Program-made: the position numbers and the translations under genes
Source of the DNA: Peristeroidobacter soli
Lineage (GTDB): Bacteria; Pseudomonadota; Gammaproteobacteria; Steroidobacterales; Steroidobacteraceae
Assembly: GCF_004138485.1 (NCBI RefSeq)
Contig: NZ_RYEV01000004.1
Span: forward strand, 928,803-992,802
Direction of reading: 5' to 3'
Length of the DNA: 64,000 nt
The notes under the pieces: generated by a model
The model's input: the letters and a program-made list of their open reading frames with translations, nothing else
Told to the model about the DNA's origin: nothing
Database searches by the model: none
Part shown: piece by piece, positions 21,501 through 28,096 of the stretch
How positions within the stretch are numbered: position 1 is the first letter of the stretch
Layout of the letters: each line of letters starts with the position of its first letter

Positions 21501-22223
21501 GCCGATGTCGTAGTCACCAGTCGCGGCGGCGGCGGTTCATTCGAATGGTTGACGATGGGAGTGCTGCTCATGTTCGTACTGATCCGCCGACGTTCCCGCT
21601 TCGGCCCGCCGCTGGCGCTGGTCGTATGTTTGCTCGCCACGCAGGCCCAGGCGCAGGACCGGGACTGGAGCGTCGTCTACTTCGGCGGCCAGCTCGGACG
21701 CGCTTCGACCGACATCGATTCCGAGCAGGTCGCGGCCAGAATGGCCGAGCAAGGCATTCCCGGCACGCCGACCGTCGATGGCGCCGACCGCAAGGCCTGG
21801 CGACTGTTCGGCGGCTATCGGTTCAACGACTGGCTGGCCGTCGAAGCCGGCTATGTGAACCTCGACAAGATCACCACCAAGCTCACCGGCATCGGCGCGG
21901 TGCAGTTCAGCGACATTCGCGACGTGCTGCCCATCTCCGGCGACGGCGGCGAAGTGAAGATGTTATTGAGCTACTCGTTCGCATCGCGCTTCCGCGTGCA
22001 TGCGCAGGCGGGTGCCTGGCGATGGAGCAGCAAGTACAAAGTGACCACGGTCGATGGCGGCTCCACCAACCACAAGATCGACGGGGTCGACATGACCTAC
22101 GGCGCGGGCATCGAGGCCGCCATCAACCGCAAATGGCGCGCCCGGCTCACCTGGGACAATTACAAGACGGACGATGAAGATGCGTCGGTGTACATGATCG
22201 GGTTGATCCGCGAGCTGCGCTGA
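15552..22223 (+). CDS. Multi-domain surface protein: beta-helix region, InlB-like repeats, GlyGly-CTERM-like segment and OmpA-like barrel
   Basis: The 2223-residue product starts at ATG 15552; an in-frame GTG at 15537 is the alternative. Residues 1-40 are a signal peptide ending in FAARLQA-A. The next 350 or so residues look like a polymorphic beta-helix (SGAGTLRQAL near the start, DQRGLARGQGTGG and C-T-I-G-P-I-E-L at its end). Three repeats of about 110 residues follow (LFGDTFTG, VPAGLTxxVxR), at about 16970-18020. Then come sixteen InlB-like repeats of 72 residues, most with two cysteines (18036 to about 21505). At 21519-21590 lies S-R-G-G-G-G-S, a hydrophobic stretch and R-R-R, which resembles a GlyGly-CTERM sorting tail. 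It is followed without a stop by a second signal-peptide-like segment ending AQAQD and a barrel of about 185 residues that resembles OmpA. The gene lies between the adhesin and TpsB genes. Function is unknown; a surface-anchoring or adhesive role is inferred. Confidence 0.8.
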   Translation: MDRKTHLAYIRRTNVTFATWLRFLFGALLLTMFAARLQAASIQVTSTADSGAGTLRQALTNAADGDTIYFAAGLNGQTIVLASDINLSGKSVTVDAMALATGVTIDAVNAYTLTFTGADRTLRFRGVNFYRWRMVGNPQTLIVLDYCNFTGTARNLLYGWGGVLYSAGNVTIRNSSFYDNHMTQTQGGVLGFGEEGTVNITNTTFYNNSSTLSFGGAIYIQSPKKLVYISHSAFINNSMTGSSTSAGGAFRMDGSKAFIRNTIFWGNSDEPAGIGTDNFSVNSGSVVSQGYNIIASGTGITLAPTDITGNPALGALALNSARTYTSVPGDNGSADLTRIPAGTNGCSTTPDIDQRGLARGQGTGGSCTIGPIELNLSGSAASSVPRNRTLSVLSDTSSGTVVSSPAGINCGSTCSVSTTEQTATTLTATPNASIYTVRWTGCDYIPSTNVCVVTPTFGDSDITARFSGTALDYNNLTFDEGAANDGSVTGSAVITLFGDTFTGNNGDNLVALSKVTFTNVPAGLTPVVTRNSATQATLTFTGNATARTAAASVPNVGVAFQNSAFTGNVAANVANSTRSDISIRFSDPNLSYSPLLVSESSSNDGSVLETINVTLFGDTFVSNLAGLYTPANVPAGLTMVVERNSATQATIYFTGNAAAHADANTVSNVRVTFANGAFTGGSAAGITQSTSPNLTIRFSTSTPTALRSLAYSQTAFSEAPANNGTIVDTATLALYGDQFTGVTGEDLVDTGKVLVTNVPAGLTVRVRRAGITTATLSFAGAATNHTAANSIANLGIIFLDKAFVGDDASLVSNTVRSDLAINFLNPPFFVVSTSISGDGSISPSSANVVPGNTQAFTVTPNTGSSIGTVTGCAGSLVGNTYTTGPINAACTVNATFTTNNYTVTATAGTGGTISPGSTTLPYGNATSFTVTPNIGYSINTVTGCNGSLVGNTYTTDIIVADCAVNATFSINTFTVTANAGTGGTISPSSNVVNYGDVTSFTVTPSTGYSIGTVTGCGGSLAGNTYTTGTITGACAVSASFTLNSYTVTASAGTGGTITPPSTPVNHGSTTSFTVTPSTGYSIGTVTGCGGSLAGSTYTTGTITGACSVSATFTLNSYTVTSSAGTGGTITPPSTPVNHGSTTSFTVTPTTGYSIGTVTGCGGSLAGNTYTTGAITGACAVSATFTLNSYTVTASAGTGGTITPPSTPVNHGSTTSFTVTPTTGYSIGTVTGCGGSLAGNTYTTGTITGACAVSATFTLNSYTVTASAGTGGTITPPSTPVNHGSTTSFTVTPDTGYSIGTVTGCGGSLAGNTYTTGTITGACAVSATFTLNSYTVTASAGTGGTITPPSTPVNHGSTTSFTVTPSTGYSIGTVTGCGGSLAGNTYTTGTITGTCTVNATFTLNSYTVSASAGTGGSITPANSSVSHGSTTNFTVTPSTGYSIGTVSGCGGSLAGNTYTTGTITGTCSVNATFTLNSYTVSAAAGTGGTITPPSSSVSYGSTINFTVTPDTGYSIASVTGCGGSLAGNTFTTDTITGACSISAAFVLNSYAVTATPGPGGSISPASVPVNFGTTATFTVTPDTGYSIDSVTGCGGSLSGNSFTTDTITGACAISATFSLNSYAITASAGTGGTITPSSTPVNYGSTTSFTVTPDTGYDIDTVTGCGGSLSGNTFTTDTITGACAVNATFVLKTYPLNSVVAGGNGTVTPTNITATHGDNIAFTLTPDTGYSIGMISGCDGTLIGNTYTTDPVTGPCTVAVSYTLDTHPITATAEEHGSISPTNVTAGYGSEHTFIITPESGYYISTVTGCGGTLDGDEYTTAPITGACAITASFTQILHMVSATAGVGGTISPSETPVPEGATTVFTVTPNAGYGIESVTGCDGGFDGDVYRTGPIMDQCAVTATFTQNTYDVQASSVGSGTVSPTQSTIIHGDNATFRLSPMQGYGIGEITATGCSGTLNEDDTYVTAPITSPCQITVSFIPTADVVVTSRGGGGSFEWLTMGVLLMFVLIRRRSRFGPPLALVVCLLATQAQAQDRDWSVVYFGGQLGRASTDIDSEQVAARMAEQGIPGTPTVDGADRKAWRLFGGYRFNDWLAVEAGYVNLDKITTKLTGIGAVQFSDIRDVLPISGDGGEVKMLLSYSFASRFRVHAQAGAWRWSSKYKVTTVDGGSTNHKIDGVDMTYGAGIEAAINRKWRARLTWDNYKTDDEDASVYMIGLIRELR
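16969..18020 (+). repeat. Three tandem repeats of about 110 residues
   Basis: Units begin LxYNNLTFDEG, LSYSPLLVSES and LAYSQTAFSEA. Each continues with NDGSV or NNGTI, LFGDTF or LYGDQF, NVPAGLT, an R-x-x-x-T-x-A-T-x-x-F-x-G strand and a closing A-F-x-G segment before SDISIRF-like ends. The repeats are clear by eye; I do not recognise a named family. Confidence 0.65.
18036..21505 (+). repeat. Sixteen tandem 216-bp repeats (72 residues each)
   Basis: Each unit reads roughly Y-T-V-T-A-S-A-G-T-G-G-T-I-T-P, then TSFTVTPSTGYSIGTVTGC, GGSLAGNTYTTGTITGAC and a closing VSATFTLNS. This matches the divergent InlB B-repeat type. Units 4 to 8 (about 18680-19770) are nearly identical in DNA, while the outer units diverge. 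That is the usual sign of copy-number change by recombination in the centre of an array. Two cysteines per unit (TGCGG and TGAC) could form one disulfide each after export. Confidence 0.85.
21570..22223 (+). other. Possible internally initiated OmpA-like outer-membrane barrel
   Basis: An in-frame ATG at 21570 is preceded by GGGAG at 21557-21561 with an 8-base spacer. Starting there gives M-F-V-L-I-R-R-R-S-R-F-G, a hydrophobic core and AQAQD. That is a complete signal peptide for the 8-strand-like barrel, whose strands include AWRLFGGYRF, WLAVEAGYVNL and a C-terminal ASVYMIGLIREL. The segment could therefore be made as a separate protein of about 217 residues, or the frame could be a natural gene fusion. 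This is inference from the start signals only. Confidence 0.4.
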
Positions 22224-22231
22224 CCGCCAGG

Positions 22232-23965
22232 TCAGAACTGATAGCCCGCGGACACCCACACCTGATAGGAACGATCCGGGCCCGCTTGGACTTTCTCGCT
22301 GCCACGGAACGCGATGGCAGCGCTCAGCGACCAGCCGTATCGATGATTCCAGTCGACGCCGACACCGGCGCCTTCGAGGGTGCGCTCGTTCTCTTCCACG
22401 TTCCACGGCTCGGCATTGATACGCACATGACCGCGATCGTAAAAGGCCGAGACCTGCGTCAAACCATCGAAAGGTCCGTCGAACAGCCGACGCAGCTCAA
22501 CCGTGCCCAGATAGCCACGATCGCCCGCCGCTTCTCCGACGGGATAGGCACGCACGGCGTACGGCCCGCCGAGATACAGCTTCTCGGAAGAGTCGAGGTT
22601 TTCGGTGGCGACCTGTCCATTGAGACGCACGACCAGATTCCAGCGCGGCGCGAGCTGTTGATTTCGCGACAGCCACCACGCGAGCTTTTGGAACGACCCC
22701 TGCGTGCGTGCAGTGGCTGCATCGAACTGCAGCGATACCGCGTCCTTGATGTCATTCTTGCCGCCCGTATACGCCAGCGACATCCGGTTGCCGGCCGACG
22801 ATCCGAACCACGCGTCGCTCAATGCAGCGTCGAATCGCGCGGTGTAGGTGGAAATGTCCCGCTCCCTGGCCAGATCGGTAACCGCCGTCTCGTCCTTGAC
22901 CGACTTCTGCCCGTAGGTCGCACCGAAGGAAATATTGCCGCGGGCATCGCGTACCAGGATGTGATTGAAGCCGATCTCGCCGCCCACCGTGTCGCCTTCG
23001 GCTCCGAGCGGTCGGAATGTTTCCTGCAGCTCGTAGTCCATCCAGTAGCCGGAAATGAATGCCCGGGTGCCGATGTTGTTGACCGGCAGGTCATAGCCGA
23101 GCGCGGCATATTTGCTGCCGGAGGAGTACGCGGTCTGCAGATTCAGCTTGTCGCCCCAGCCGATCGGATTGGCGAGCGTCAGGGCGACCACCGCGCGCTC
23201 GCTGCCCACATACCGACCGCCCGAGTCGCTCACATTGAACTCGCCAGTGAGACGCCGCCCTGGCGCCACCGTCACCAGCAGATCCGCGCTGCCAATCTCC
23301 TGGCCCGGTTGCAGCTCACCACGCACCGCCACGCCTGGCATATCCGCCAGTCTCAGCATCCCTTCCTCGAGCTGGCGGTCGCGAACGAATTCACCGGTAC
23401 AGGAATCGGCATGCGGACACGACGAGCGCGCAACGATGGCGCGAATGCGATCTTCCGACAACGACGAAGAGTTGATGATCCGCACCTCGCCATATCGGCC
23501 TTCCAGAACTTCGATCCGCACCAGGCCGTCGCTCACGTCCTGTGGCGGCAGATAGGCGCGCGCCACCATATAACCGTGGCGTCGATAGTATTGAGTGATG
23601 ACCGCGGCCACCTCTTCGAGCTGCGACAATCGCAACGTGCCGGTGCGGTCGTGAATCAGCGCAAGCAACTCATCAGCCTGGAACACTGTATTGCCGCGCA
23701 TGGCATAGCCACGCACCGCCACCAGCGTTGAATCTTCCGAAGAGCTCGCATTCAGCTCCTTGGCCGTGGAAATCGGTGGCACGGGCGACTCGGGAGTACG
23801 CTGCCGTCGCAAAGGCGGCACGCGCTCGAGTTCCTGCAAGATCTGCCCACTGTCCGGTCTCGGCGGCGGGGGCGGCGGCTGCTGCGCCTGGACGACCAGG
23901 GGCGAGCCACCGTAACCGAGCAACAGCGACGCAAAAATGATGGGTTTACGATGATGGCGGTACAT
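22232..23965 (-). CDS. TpsB/ShlB-FhaC family two-partner-secretion outer-membrane transporter
   Basis: The 577-residue protein has a signal peptide ending VVQAQ and a proline-rich linker (residues about 28-60). A ShlB-type POTRA domain follows (VRGYAMRGNTVF, ITQYYRRHGYMVARAYLPPQ, VRIEVLEGRYGEV). The C-terminal barrel shows the conserved family strands: GRRLTGEFNVSDSG, the RLNGQ and LYLGGPYAVRAYP motifs near residue 460, and a terminal VWVSAGYQF with final Phe. Length fits the family (about 550-600). It probably translocates the giant adhesin ending at 15405. It lies tail-to-tail with the 15552 gene, with only 8 bases between the stops. There is no good ribosome site directly before this ATG; see the finding on the mini-ORF. 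The family call is strong, the substrate inferred. Confidence 0.9.
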   Translation of the reverse strand: MYRHHRKPIIFASLLLGYGGSPLVVQAQQPPPPPPRPDSGQILQELERVPPLRRQRTPESPVPPISTAKELNASSSEDSTLVAVRGYAMRGNTVFQADELLALIHDRTGTLRLSQLEEVAAVITQYYRRHGYMVARAYLPPQDVSDGLVRIEVLEGRYGEVRIINSSSLSEDRIRAIVARSSCPHADSCTGEFVRDRQLEEGMLRLADMPGVAVRGELQPGQEIGSADLLVTVAPGRRLTGEFNVSDSGGRYVGSERAVVALTLANPIGWGDKLNLQTAYSSGSKYAALGYDLPVNNIGTRAFISGYWMDYELQETFRPLGAEGDTVGGEIGFNHILVRDARGNISFGATYGQKSVKDETAVTDLARERDISTYTARFDAALSDAWFGSSAGNRMSLAYTGGKNDIKDAVSLQFDAATARTQGSFQKLAWWLSRNQQLAPRWNLVVRLNGQVATENLDSSEKLYLGGPYAVRAYPVGEAAGDRGYLGTVELRRLFDGPFDGLTQVSAFYDRGHVRINAEPWNVEENERTLEGAGVGVDWNHRYGWSLSAAIAFRGSEKVQAGPDRSYQVWVSAGYQF

Positions 23966-24098
23966 CGACGATCAGTGCCGCATGAGTGCTACGCACCTCC
24001 CGGAGCAGATGCGATCACCTTAAGTGCAGCGATGACTGATCGATACGTGCCCAAGGACACAGGACCAAGGACATCAGCAATGACCGAGAGGTCACCGG

Positions 24099-25088
24099 CT
24101 ATCCAGCGCGCGTGCTCGCCCGCTCCACCAGGGTCGGTGCGATGAACGACTGTGCGCTCGGTGCCCAGTCCCGCTCCAGCAGCGCGACCGCATTGCTCAC
24201 CATTTCGTCGATGCGTTGATCGAACGTGGTCAATTGATAGGCGGACCAGCCGGTGGCCGCGATGTTGTCGTAGCCGGCGATCATCACGTCCTGGGGTATC
24301 TTCAAACCGAGCTCGACGCGCAGCGCATCCATGGCGCCGAGCGCAACCAGATCGTTGACACAGAACAGAGCATCCGGCGGCGCATCCGTAGCAAACATTT
24401 TTCGAGCCGCTGCATAACCGCCTTCGTAGAAGTAGTCAGCCTGCTCCCATGCGCAGTCGGTGATGCCGACGGCCGCCAGCCCGCGGCGGAATCCCGCTTC
24501 ACGCTGTTGTTGCGACGGGCTGTCGCGAGGACCAGCGATATATCCAAACCGCTTACCGCCGCGCCTCCACAGCAACTGCGCGATACAATCGCCCGCCATT
24601 TCATTGTCGGATGAAACGGTCGCGCTCCATTCGCTGATGTGGTCGGAGTTCAGGGTGATCACGGGAATGCGCATCCGATCGATGAGTGCCGTGACATCGG
24701 GAGAGGTGATTTCCAACGGACTCACCACCGCGTCGACACGATAACTCGCGAGCTCGCCGACGACCTCGTCCAGCGACCGATCGAAATTCGTTTGCACCAG
24801 CATCACTTGCTTGCCCAATGCCTGCAGCTTGCCGGCGAACGCCTGCAGCGCCTTGGAGTGATAGGGATTGGCCAGACTGCCCACCACCACCGCGACGATG
24901 TTCGAGCGGTTCTTGAGCATGATGCGAGGGATCAGGTTCGGCCGATAGTTCAACGTCTCGGCCGCGGCCAGCACCTTGGCCTTGGTCTCCGGCGAGATGC
25001 TCGCCCCGGGCGTGAATGTGCGCGACACGGCCGACTGCGAAACGCCCGCGAGACGCGCGACGTCGATCGATGATGGCGGCTTTGCCAT
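24099..25088 (-). CDS. LacI-family transcriptional regulator
   Basis: The 329-residue protein starts at ATG 25088 (MAKPPSSIDVARLAG), preceded by GGGAG. An upstream in-frame ATG at 25160 would add 24 unconserved residues and overlap the operator-like palindromes. The N-terminal helix-turn-helix is VARLAGVSQSAVSRTF, followed by the hinge NYRPNLIPRIML. The rest is a periplasmic-binding-protein-like sensor (IVAVVVGSLANPYH, GYIAGPRDSPSQQQREAGFRRGL, DALFCVNDLVALGAMDALR, IAGYDNI). It is divergent from the MFS exporter at 25172. Two palindromes in the shared promoter are its likely operators. The effector is not predictable. Confidence 0.92.
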   Translation of the reverse strand: MAKPPSSIDVARLAGVSQSAVSRTFTPGASISPETKAKVLAAAETLNYRPNLIPRIMLKNRSNIVAVVVGSLANPYHSKALQAFAGKLQALGKQVMLVQTNFDRSLDEVVGELASYRVDAVVSPLEITSPDVTALIDRMRIPVITLNSDHISEWSATVSSDNEMAGDCIAQLLWRRGGKRFGYIAGPRDSPSQQQREAGFRRGLAAVGITDCAWEQADYFYEGGYAAARKMFATDAPPDALFCVNDLVALGAMDALRVELGLKIPQDVMIAGYDNIAATGWSAYQLTTFDQRIDEMVSNAVALLERDWAPSAQSFIAPTLVERASTRAG

Positions 25089-25139
25089 GGCTCCCGATCC
25101 CCCTCTCTTATTAATAGCGCGGCCGCAGGGTACGCCCGA

Positions 25140-25155
25140 TTGCATAGCTATGCAA
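25140..25155. promoter_or_regulatory. Perfect 16-bp palindrome, operator candidate 1
   Basis: TTGCATAGCTATGCAA is a perfect palindrome in the LacI-MFS intergenic region, 22 bp centre-to-centre from a second near copy. Size and position fit a LacI-family dimer site, although the centre is GC (AGCT) and not the common CG. Confidence 0.6.
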
Positions 25156-25161
25156 ATCATG

Positions 25162-25177
25162 TTGCAATGCTATGCAA
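25162..25177. promoter_or_regulatory. Near-palindrome, operator candidate 2
   Basis: TTGCAATGCTATGCAA matches the palindrome at 25140-25155 at 14 of 16 positions. It overlaps the annotated ATG of the MFS gene. Either the site blocks initiation directly or the MFS gene starts a little downstream. Confidence 0.5.
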
Positions 25178-26422
25178 GCCTCCCCTCAGCGCCCCGGATT
25201 TCCATTGCAAGTTACTGATCAGCCACGCGTTCCTTCCGTCGGACTGCTGTTCCTGGCGCTTGCCATGGGCGGCTTTGCCATTGGCACGACCGAATTCGCC
25301 TCGATGAGCCTGCTGCCCTACTTCTCCGTCGGGCTCGGCATCGATGCTCCCACCGCAGGCCACGTCATCAGCGCCTACGCTTTGGGCGTCGTGATCGGTG
25401 CCCCCGTGATCGCGGTACTCGCCGCGAAAGTAGCCCGACGCACCCTGTTGATCGCGCTCATGAGCGTCTTCGCCATTGCCAACGTGATGAGCGCGCTCGC
25501 TCCTTCCTATGAATGGATGCTGTTGTTTCGATTCCTGAGCGGTCTGCCGCACGGCGCGTACTTCGGTATCGCCGCACTCGTGGCCGCCTCGGCGGTGCCT
25601 CCCAATCAACGGGCGCAAGCAGTAGCACGCACCATGCTCGGACTCACCGTCGCGACCATCATCGGCGTGCCAATGGCGAATTGGATCGGTCTGCTGATGG
25701 GCTGGCGCTGGGGTTTCGGCGTGGTCGGCATTCTCGCGTTACTGACCGTGATGATGGTTCGAAAGTATGTTCCTCATGACGAACCGCCCAAGGGCGCGAG
25801 CCCGCTGCGAGAGCTCGGTGCATTGAAACGTCGACAGGTGTGGTTGACGCTGGGCATCGGCGCCATCGGCTTCGGCGGTCTGTTCGCCGTGTACACATAC
25901 GTCGCCTCGACGCTCATCGAAGTGACTCACGTGTCGAATCGATTCGTGCCGCTGGTCCTGTGCATGTTTGGACTCGGCATGACGGCCGGTACGTTGGTTG
26001 CGGGCTGGCTCGCCGATCGCGCCGTGATGCCAACCGTTGGCGGCATTCTGTTGTGGAGCGCGGTGTCTCTCGCGTTGTTTCCGTTTGCAGCCGGCAACCT
26101 CTTCGCACTCTCTATCGTCATATTCATGATCGGCTGCGGCGGCGGACTCGGCACCGTCCTGCAGACCCGTTTGATGGAAGTCTCGGGCGATGCCCAAACC
26201 CTCGCGGCAGCCCTGAATCACAGCGCTTTCAACGCAGCCAATGCATTGGGACCGTTCCTCGGCGGCCTCGCCATCGCTGCGGGTTGGGGCTGGACTTCCA
26301 CCGGCTGGGTGGGATGCGGTCTCGCGCTCGCGGGCCTGGTGGTATGGGGAACGTCGCTTGCAGTCGGTGAAGACGACGATGTTTCCGCCGACGCGTGCGT
26401 TGCTACTTGCGCGCGCGAATAG
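25172..26422 (+). CDS. MFS transporter, AraJ/YdhP-like efflux type
   Basis: The 416-residue protein has about 12 hydrophobic segments. The first carries FLALAMGGFAIGTTEF, typical of the arabinose-efflux/purine-exporter (AraJ, YdhP, NepI) subfamily. RFLSGLPHGAYFG in TM4-5 and the QTRLMEVSGDAQ and LNHSAFNAANALGPFLGG segments late in the protein also fit it. It acts in the inner membrane, probably as a proton-driven exporter of small sugars or drugs; the substrate is unknown. It is divergent from the LacI regulator, which probably controls it. The ATG at 25172 lies inside an operator-like palindrome and lacks a clear ribosome site, so a start near 25205 (TTG) is possible. The 3' end overlaps the convergent LysR gene by 20 bases. 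Confidence 0.88.
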   Translation: MQASPQRPGFPLQVTDQPRVPSVGLLFLALAMGGFAIGTTEFASMSLLPYFSVGLGIDAPTAGHVISAYALGVVIGAPVIAVLAAKVARRTLLIALMSVFAIANVMSALAPSYEWMLLFRFLSGLPHGAYFGIAALVAASAVPPNQRAQAVARTMLGLTVATIIGVPMANWIGLLMGWRWGFGVVGILALLTVMMVRKYVPHDEPPKGASPLRELGALKRRQVWLTLGIGAIGFGGLFAVYTYVASTLIEVTHVSNRFVPLVLCMFGLGMTAGTLVAGWLADRAVMPTVGGILLWSAVSLALFPFAAGNLFALSIVIFMIGCGGGLGTVLQTRLMEVSGDAQTLAAALNHSAFNAANALGPFLGGLAIAAGWGWTSTGWVGCGLALAGLVVWGTSLAVGEDDDVSADACVATCARE

Positions 26423-27287
26423 CAACCACCTGACGGATCGCCTCCGCCGCGCTGGATAGCTGTTGATCGTTACGCGTCATCAGCCCCACCGCTTTACGAA
26501 TGATAGGCCGCGTCAGTTGCACGCTTCGCGCGCCGAGCGCGGTCATTTGCCGTTCGCACAGATTCGGCACGACGCTGACCCCCAACCCTGAGGCTACGAA
26601 CTGCCCGACCGTCACGAGCTGGTGACATTCGACGCCGACTCGCAGCTCCATCTCGCTGGCGGCCAGCGATGTTTCCAACAGCTGCCTGACGGTCGACGGC
26701 CGTTGCAGCGTGATGAAATTGTTGGTCAACAATTGCGCCCACGACACGGAGCGCAACTCCGCGAGCGGCGAGCGACCCGGCACGATCGCGACGAAACGAT
26801 CCATGAACAGCGGGTGGAAGCTCAACTGACTGGCGGTCTCGGGCTCGAACCCGAATCCCAGCTCGACCCGTCCGTTGGCCACCATGCGCACCACGTCCTC
26901 GTGAATCACGTCGTGCACCGTCACTTCGATGTTCGGAAAATTGCCGCGAAATTCAGCGAGGATCTGCGGCAACACATTGCCCGCGAACGAAGGCATGGCC
27001 GCGATCGTCACGTGCCCCCGTCGCAGCGTGAAGTGCTGACGAGAGCGCTCGCGCACGTTCTCCCAATCCGCCAGCAGTTGAATGGCTTGAGGCAACAGCG
27101 CCGCCCCTTCCGGCGTCAATTTGACCTGCCGGGTCGTGCGCGACAGCAACCGCCCGCCGAGGGAATCCTCGAGGCTGCGGATCGCCAGACTCAGCGCCGG
27201 CTGCGACATGTGCAGCCGTTCGCAGGCCCGGGCAAAGCTCAGGGTCTGCGCGACGGCCACGAAAGCTTCCAGTTGGCGAGGGGTCAT
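26403..27287 (-). CDS. LysR-family transcriptional regulator, likely controls scoAB-atoB
   Basis: The 294-residue protein has an N-terminal winged helix (MTPRQLEAFVAVAQTLSFARACERLHMSQPALS, with SxAIRSLEDSLGGRLLSRTTRQ after it). A LysR substrate-binding domain follows (HVTIAAMPSFAGNVLPQIL, GVSVVPNLCE). Length is normal for the family. It is divergent from the 3-oxoacid CoA-transferase operon, with about 100 bp between the starts, the classical LysR arrangement. The inducer would be a pathway intermediate such as a 3-oxoacid; this is inferred from position only. Confidence 0.9.
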   Translation of the reverse strand: MTPRQLEAFVAVAQTLSFARACERLHMSQPALSLAIRSLEDSLGGRLLSRTTRQVKLTPEGAALLPQAIQLLADWENVRERSRQHFTLRRGHVTIAAMPSFAGNVLPQILAEFRGNFPNIEVTVHDVIHEDVVRMVANGRVELGFGFEPETASQLSFHPLFMDRFVAIVPGRSPLAELRSVSWAQLLTNNFITLQRPSTVRQLLETSLAASEMELRVGVECHQLVTVGQFVASGLGVSVVPNLCERQMTALGARSVQLTRPIIRKAVGLMTRNDQQLSSAAEAIRQVVAIRARK

Positions 27288-27387
27288 GGACTCATTTACC
27301 GGGCAAAAGAATCGGCAGGAATTTCCAACTTAACAACTGAATCGTCGCATGCCAAGCTGTCCCCATCCGAACCCACGGAGACAGGCA

Positions 27388-28089
27388 GTGGCAGGCTTCG
27401 ATAAACGAGTCGACAGTTACCAGGCGGCACTCGCCGGCCTCACCGACAACATGACAGTCATCGCCGGCGGCTTCGGCCTGTGCGGCATCCCCGAGAACCT
27501 CATTGCCCAGATCCGGCGCATGGGGGTGAAGGGGCTGACGGTGGTTTCCAACAACTGCGGCGTCGACGACTTCGGTCTCGGCATCCTGCTCAAGGATCGC
27601 CAGATCAAGAAAATGATCGCCTCGTACGTCGGCGAAAACGCCGAGTTCGAACGGCAGCTGCTCTCCGGCGAACTGGAGGTCGAGCTCACTCCGCAAGGCA
27701 CGCTGGCCGAGAAAATCCGCGCTGGCGGCGCCGGCATCCCGGCCTTCTTCACCGCGACCGGCTACGGCACGCCCGTAGGCGAGAACAAGGAAGTGCGCGA
27801 GTTCAAAGGCCGCAAGTACATCATGGAAGAGTCGATCAACGCCGACTTCGCCATCGTGAAGGGCTGGAAGGCCGACTGGTACGGCAACGTCGTCTACCGC
27901 CACACTGCGCAGAATTTCAATCCCGCCGCCGCAACCGCCGGCCGCATCACCGTGGTGGAAGTCGAAGAGATCGTCGCGCCCGGTCAGCTGGAACCCAGCC
28001 AGATTCATACGCCGGGCATCTATGTCGACCGCCTGATCCAGGGCACTTTCGAAAAACGCATCGAGAAGCGCACCACGCGCGCCGCTTGA
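27388..28089 (+). CDS. scoA: 3-oxoacid (succinyl-CoA:acetoacetate) CoA-transferase subunit A
   Basis: The 233-residue protein starts at GTG 27388, eight bases after GGAG at 27377-27380; an upstream ATG at 27349 would add 13 unlikely residues. The family signature [20 protein letters not shown] lies near the N-terminus, followed by [14 protein letters not shown]. Further conserved segments are [20 protein letters not shown] and [11 protein letters not shown] at the C-terminus. It forms a heteromer with subunit B and transfers CoA from succinyl-CoA to acetoacetate in the cytoplasm. It could instead serve 3-oxoadipate (PcaI), but no other aromatic-pathway gene is near and the product feeds the thiolase downstream. 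First gene of the scoA-scoB-atoB operon. Confidence 0.9.
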   Translation: MAGFDKRVDSYQAALAGLTDNMTVIAGGFGLCGIPENLIAQIRRMGVKGLTVVSNNCGVDDFGLGILLKDRQIKKMIASYVGENAEFERQLLSGELEVELTPQGTLAEKIRAGGAGIPAFFTATGYGTPVGENKEVREFKGRKYIMEESINADFAIVKGWKADWYGNVVYRHTAQNFNPAAATAGRITVVEVEEIVAPGQLEPSQIHTPGIYVDRLIQGTFEKRIEKRTTRAA

Positions 28090-28096
28090 GGTCATC

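Noticed and set aside
18036-21505. Regularly spaced DNA repeats that could be mistaken for a CRISPR array or satellite
   Set aside because: The 216-bp period is a multiple of three, the frame stays open, and the translated units form a known repeat type. There are no short repeats with unique spacers.
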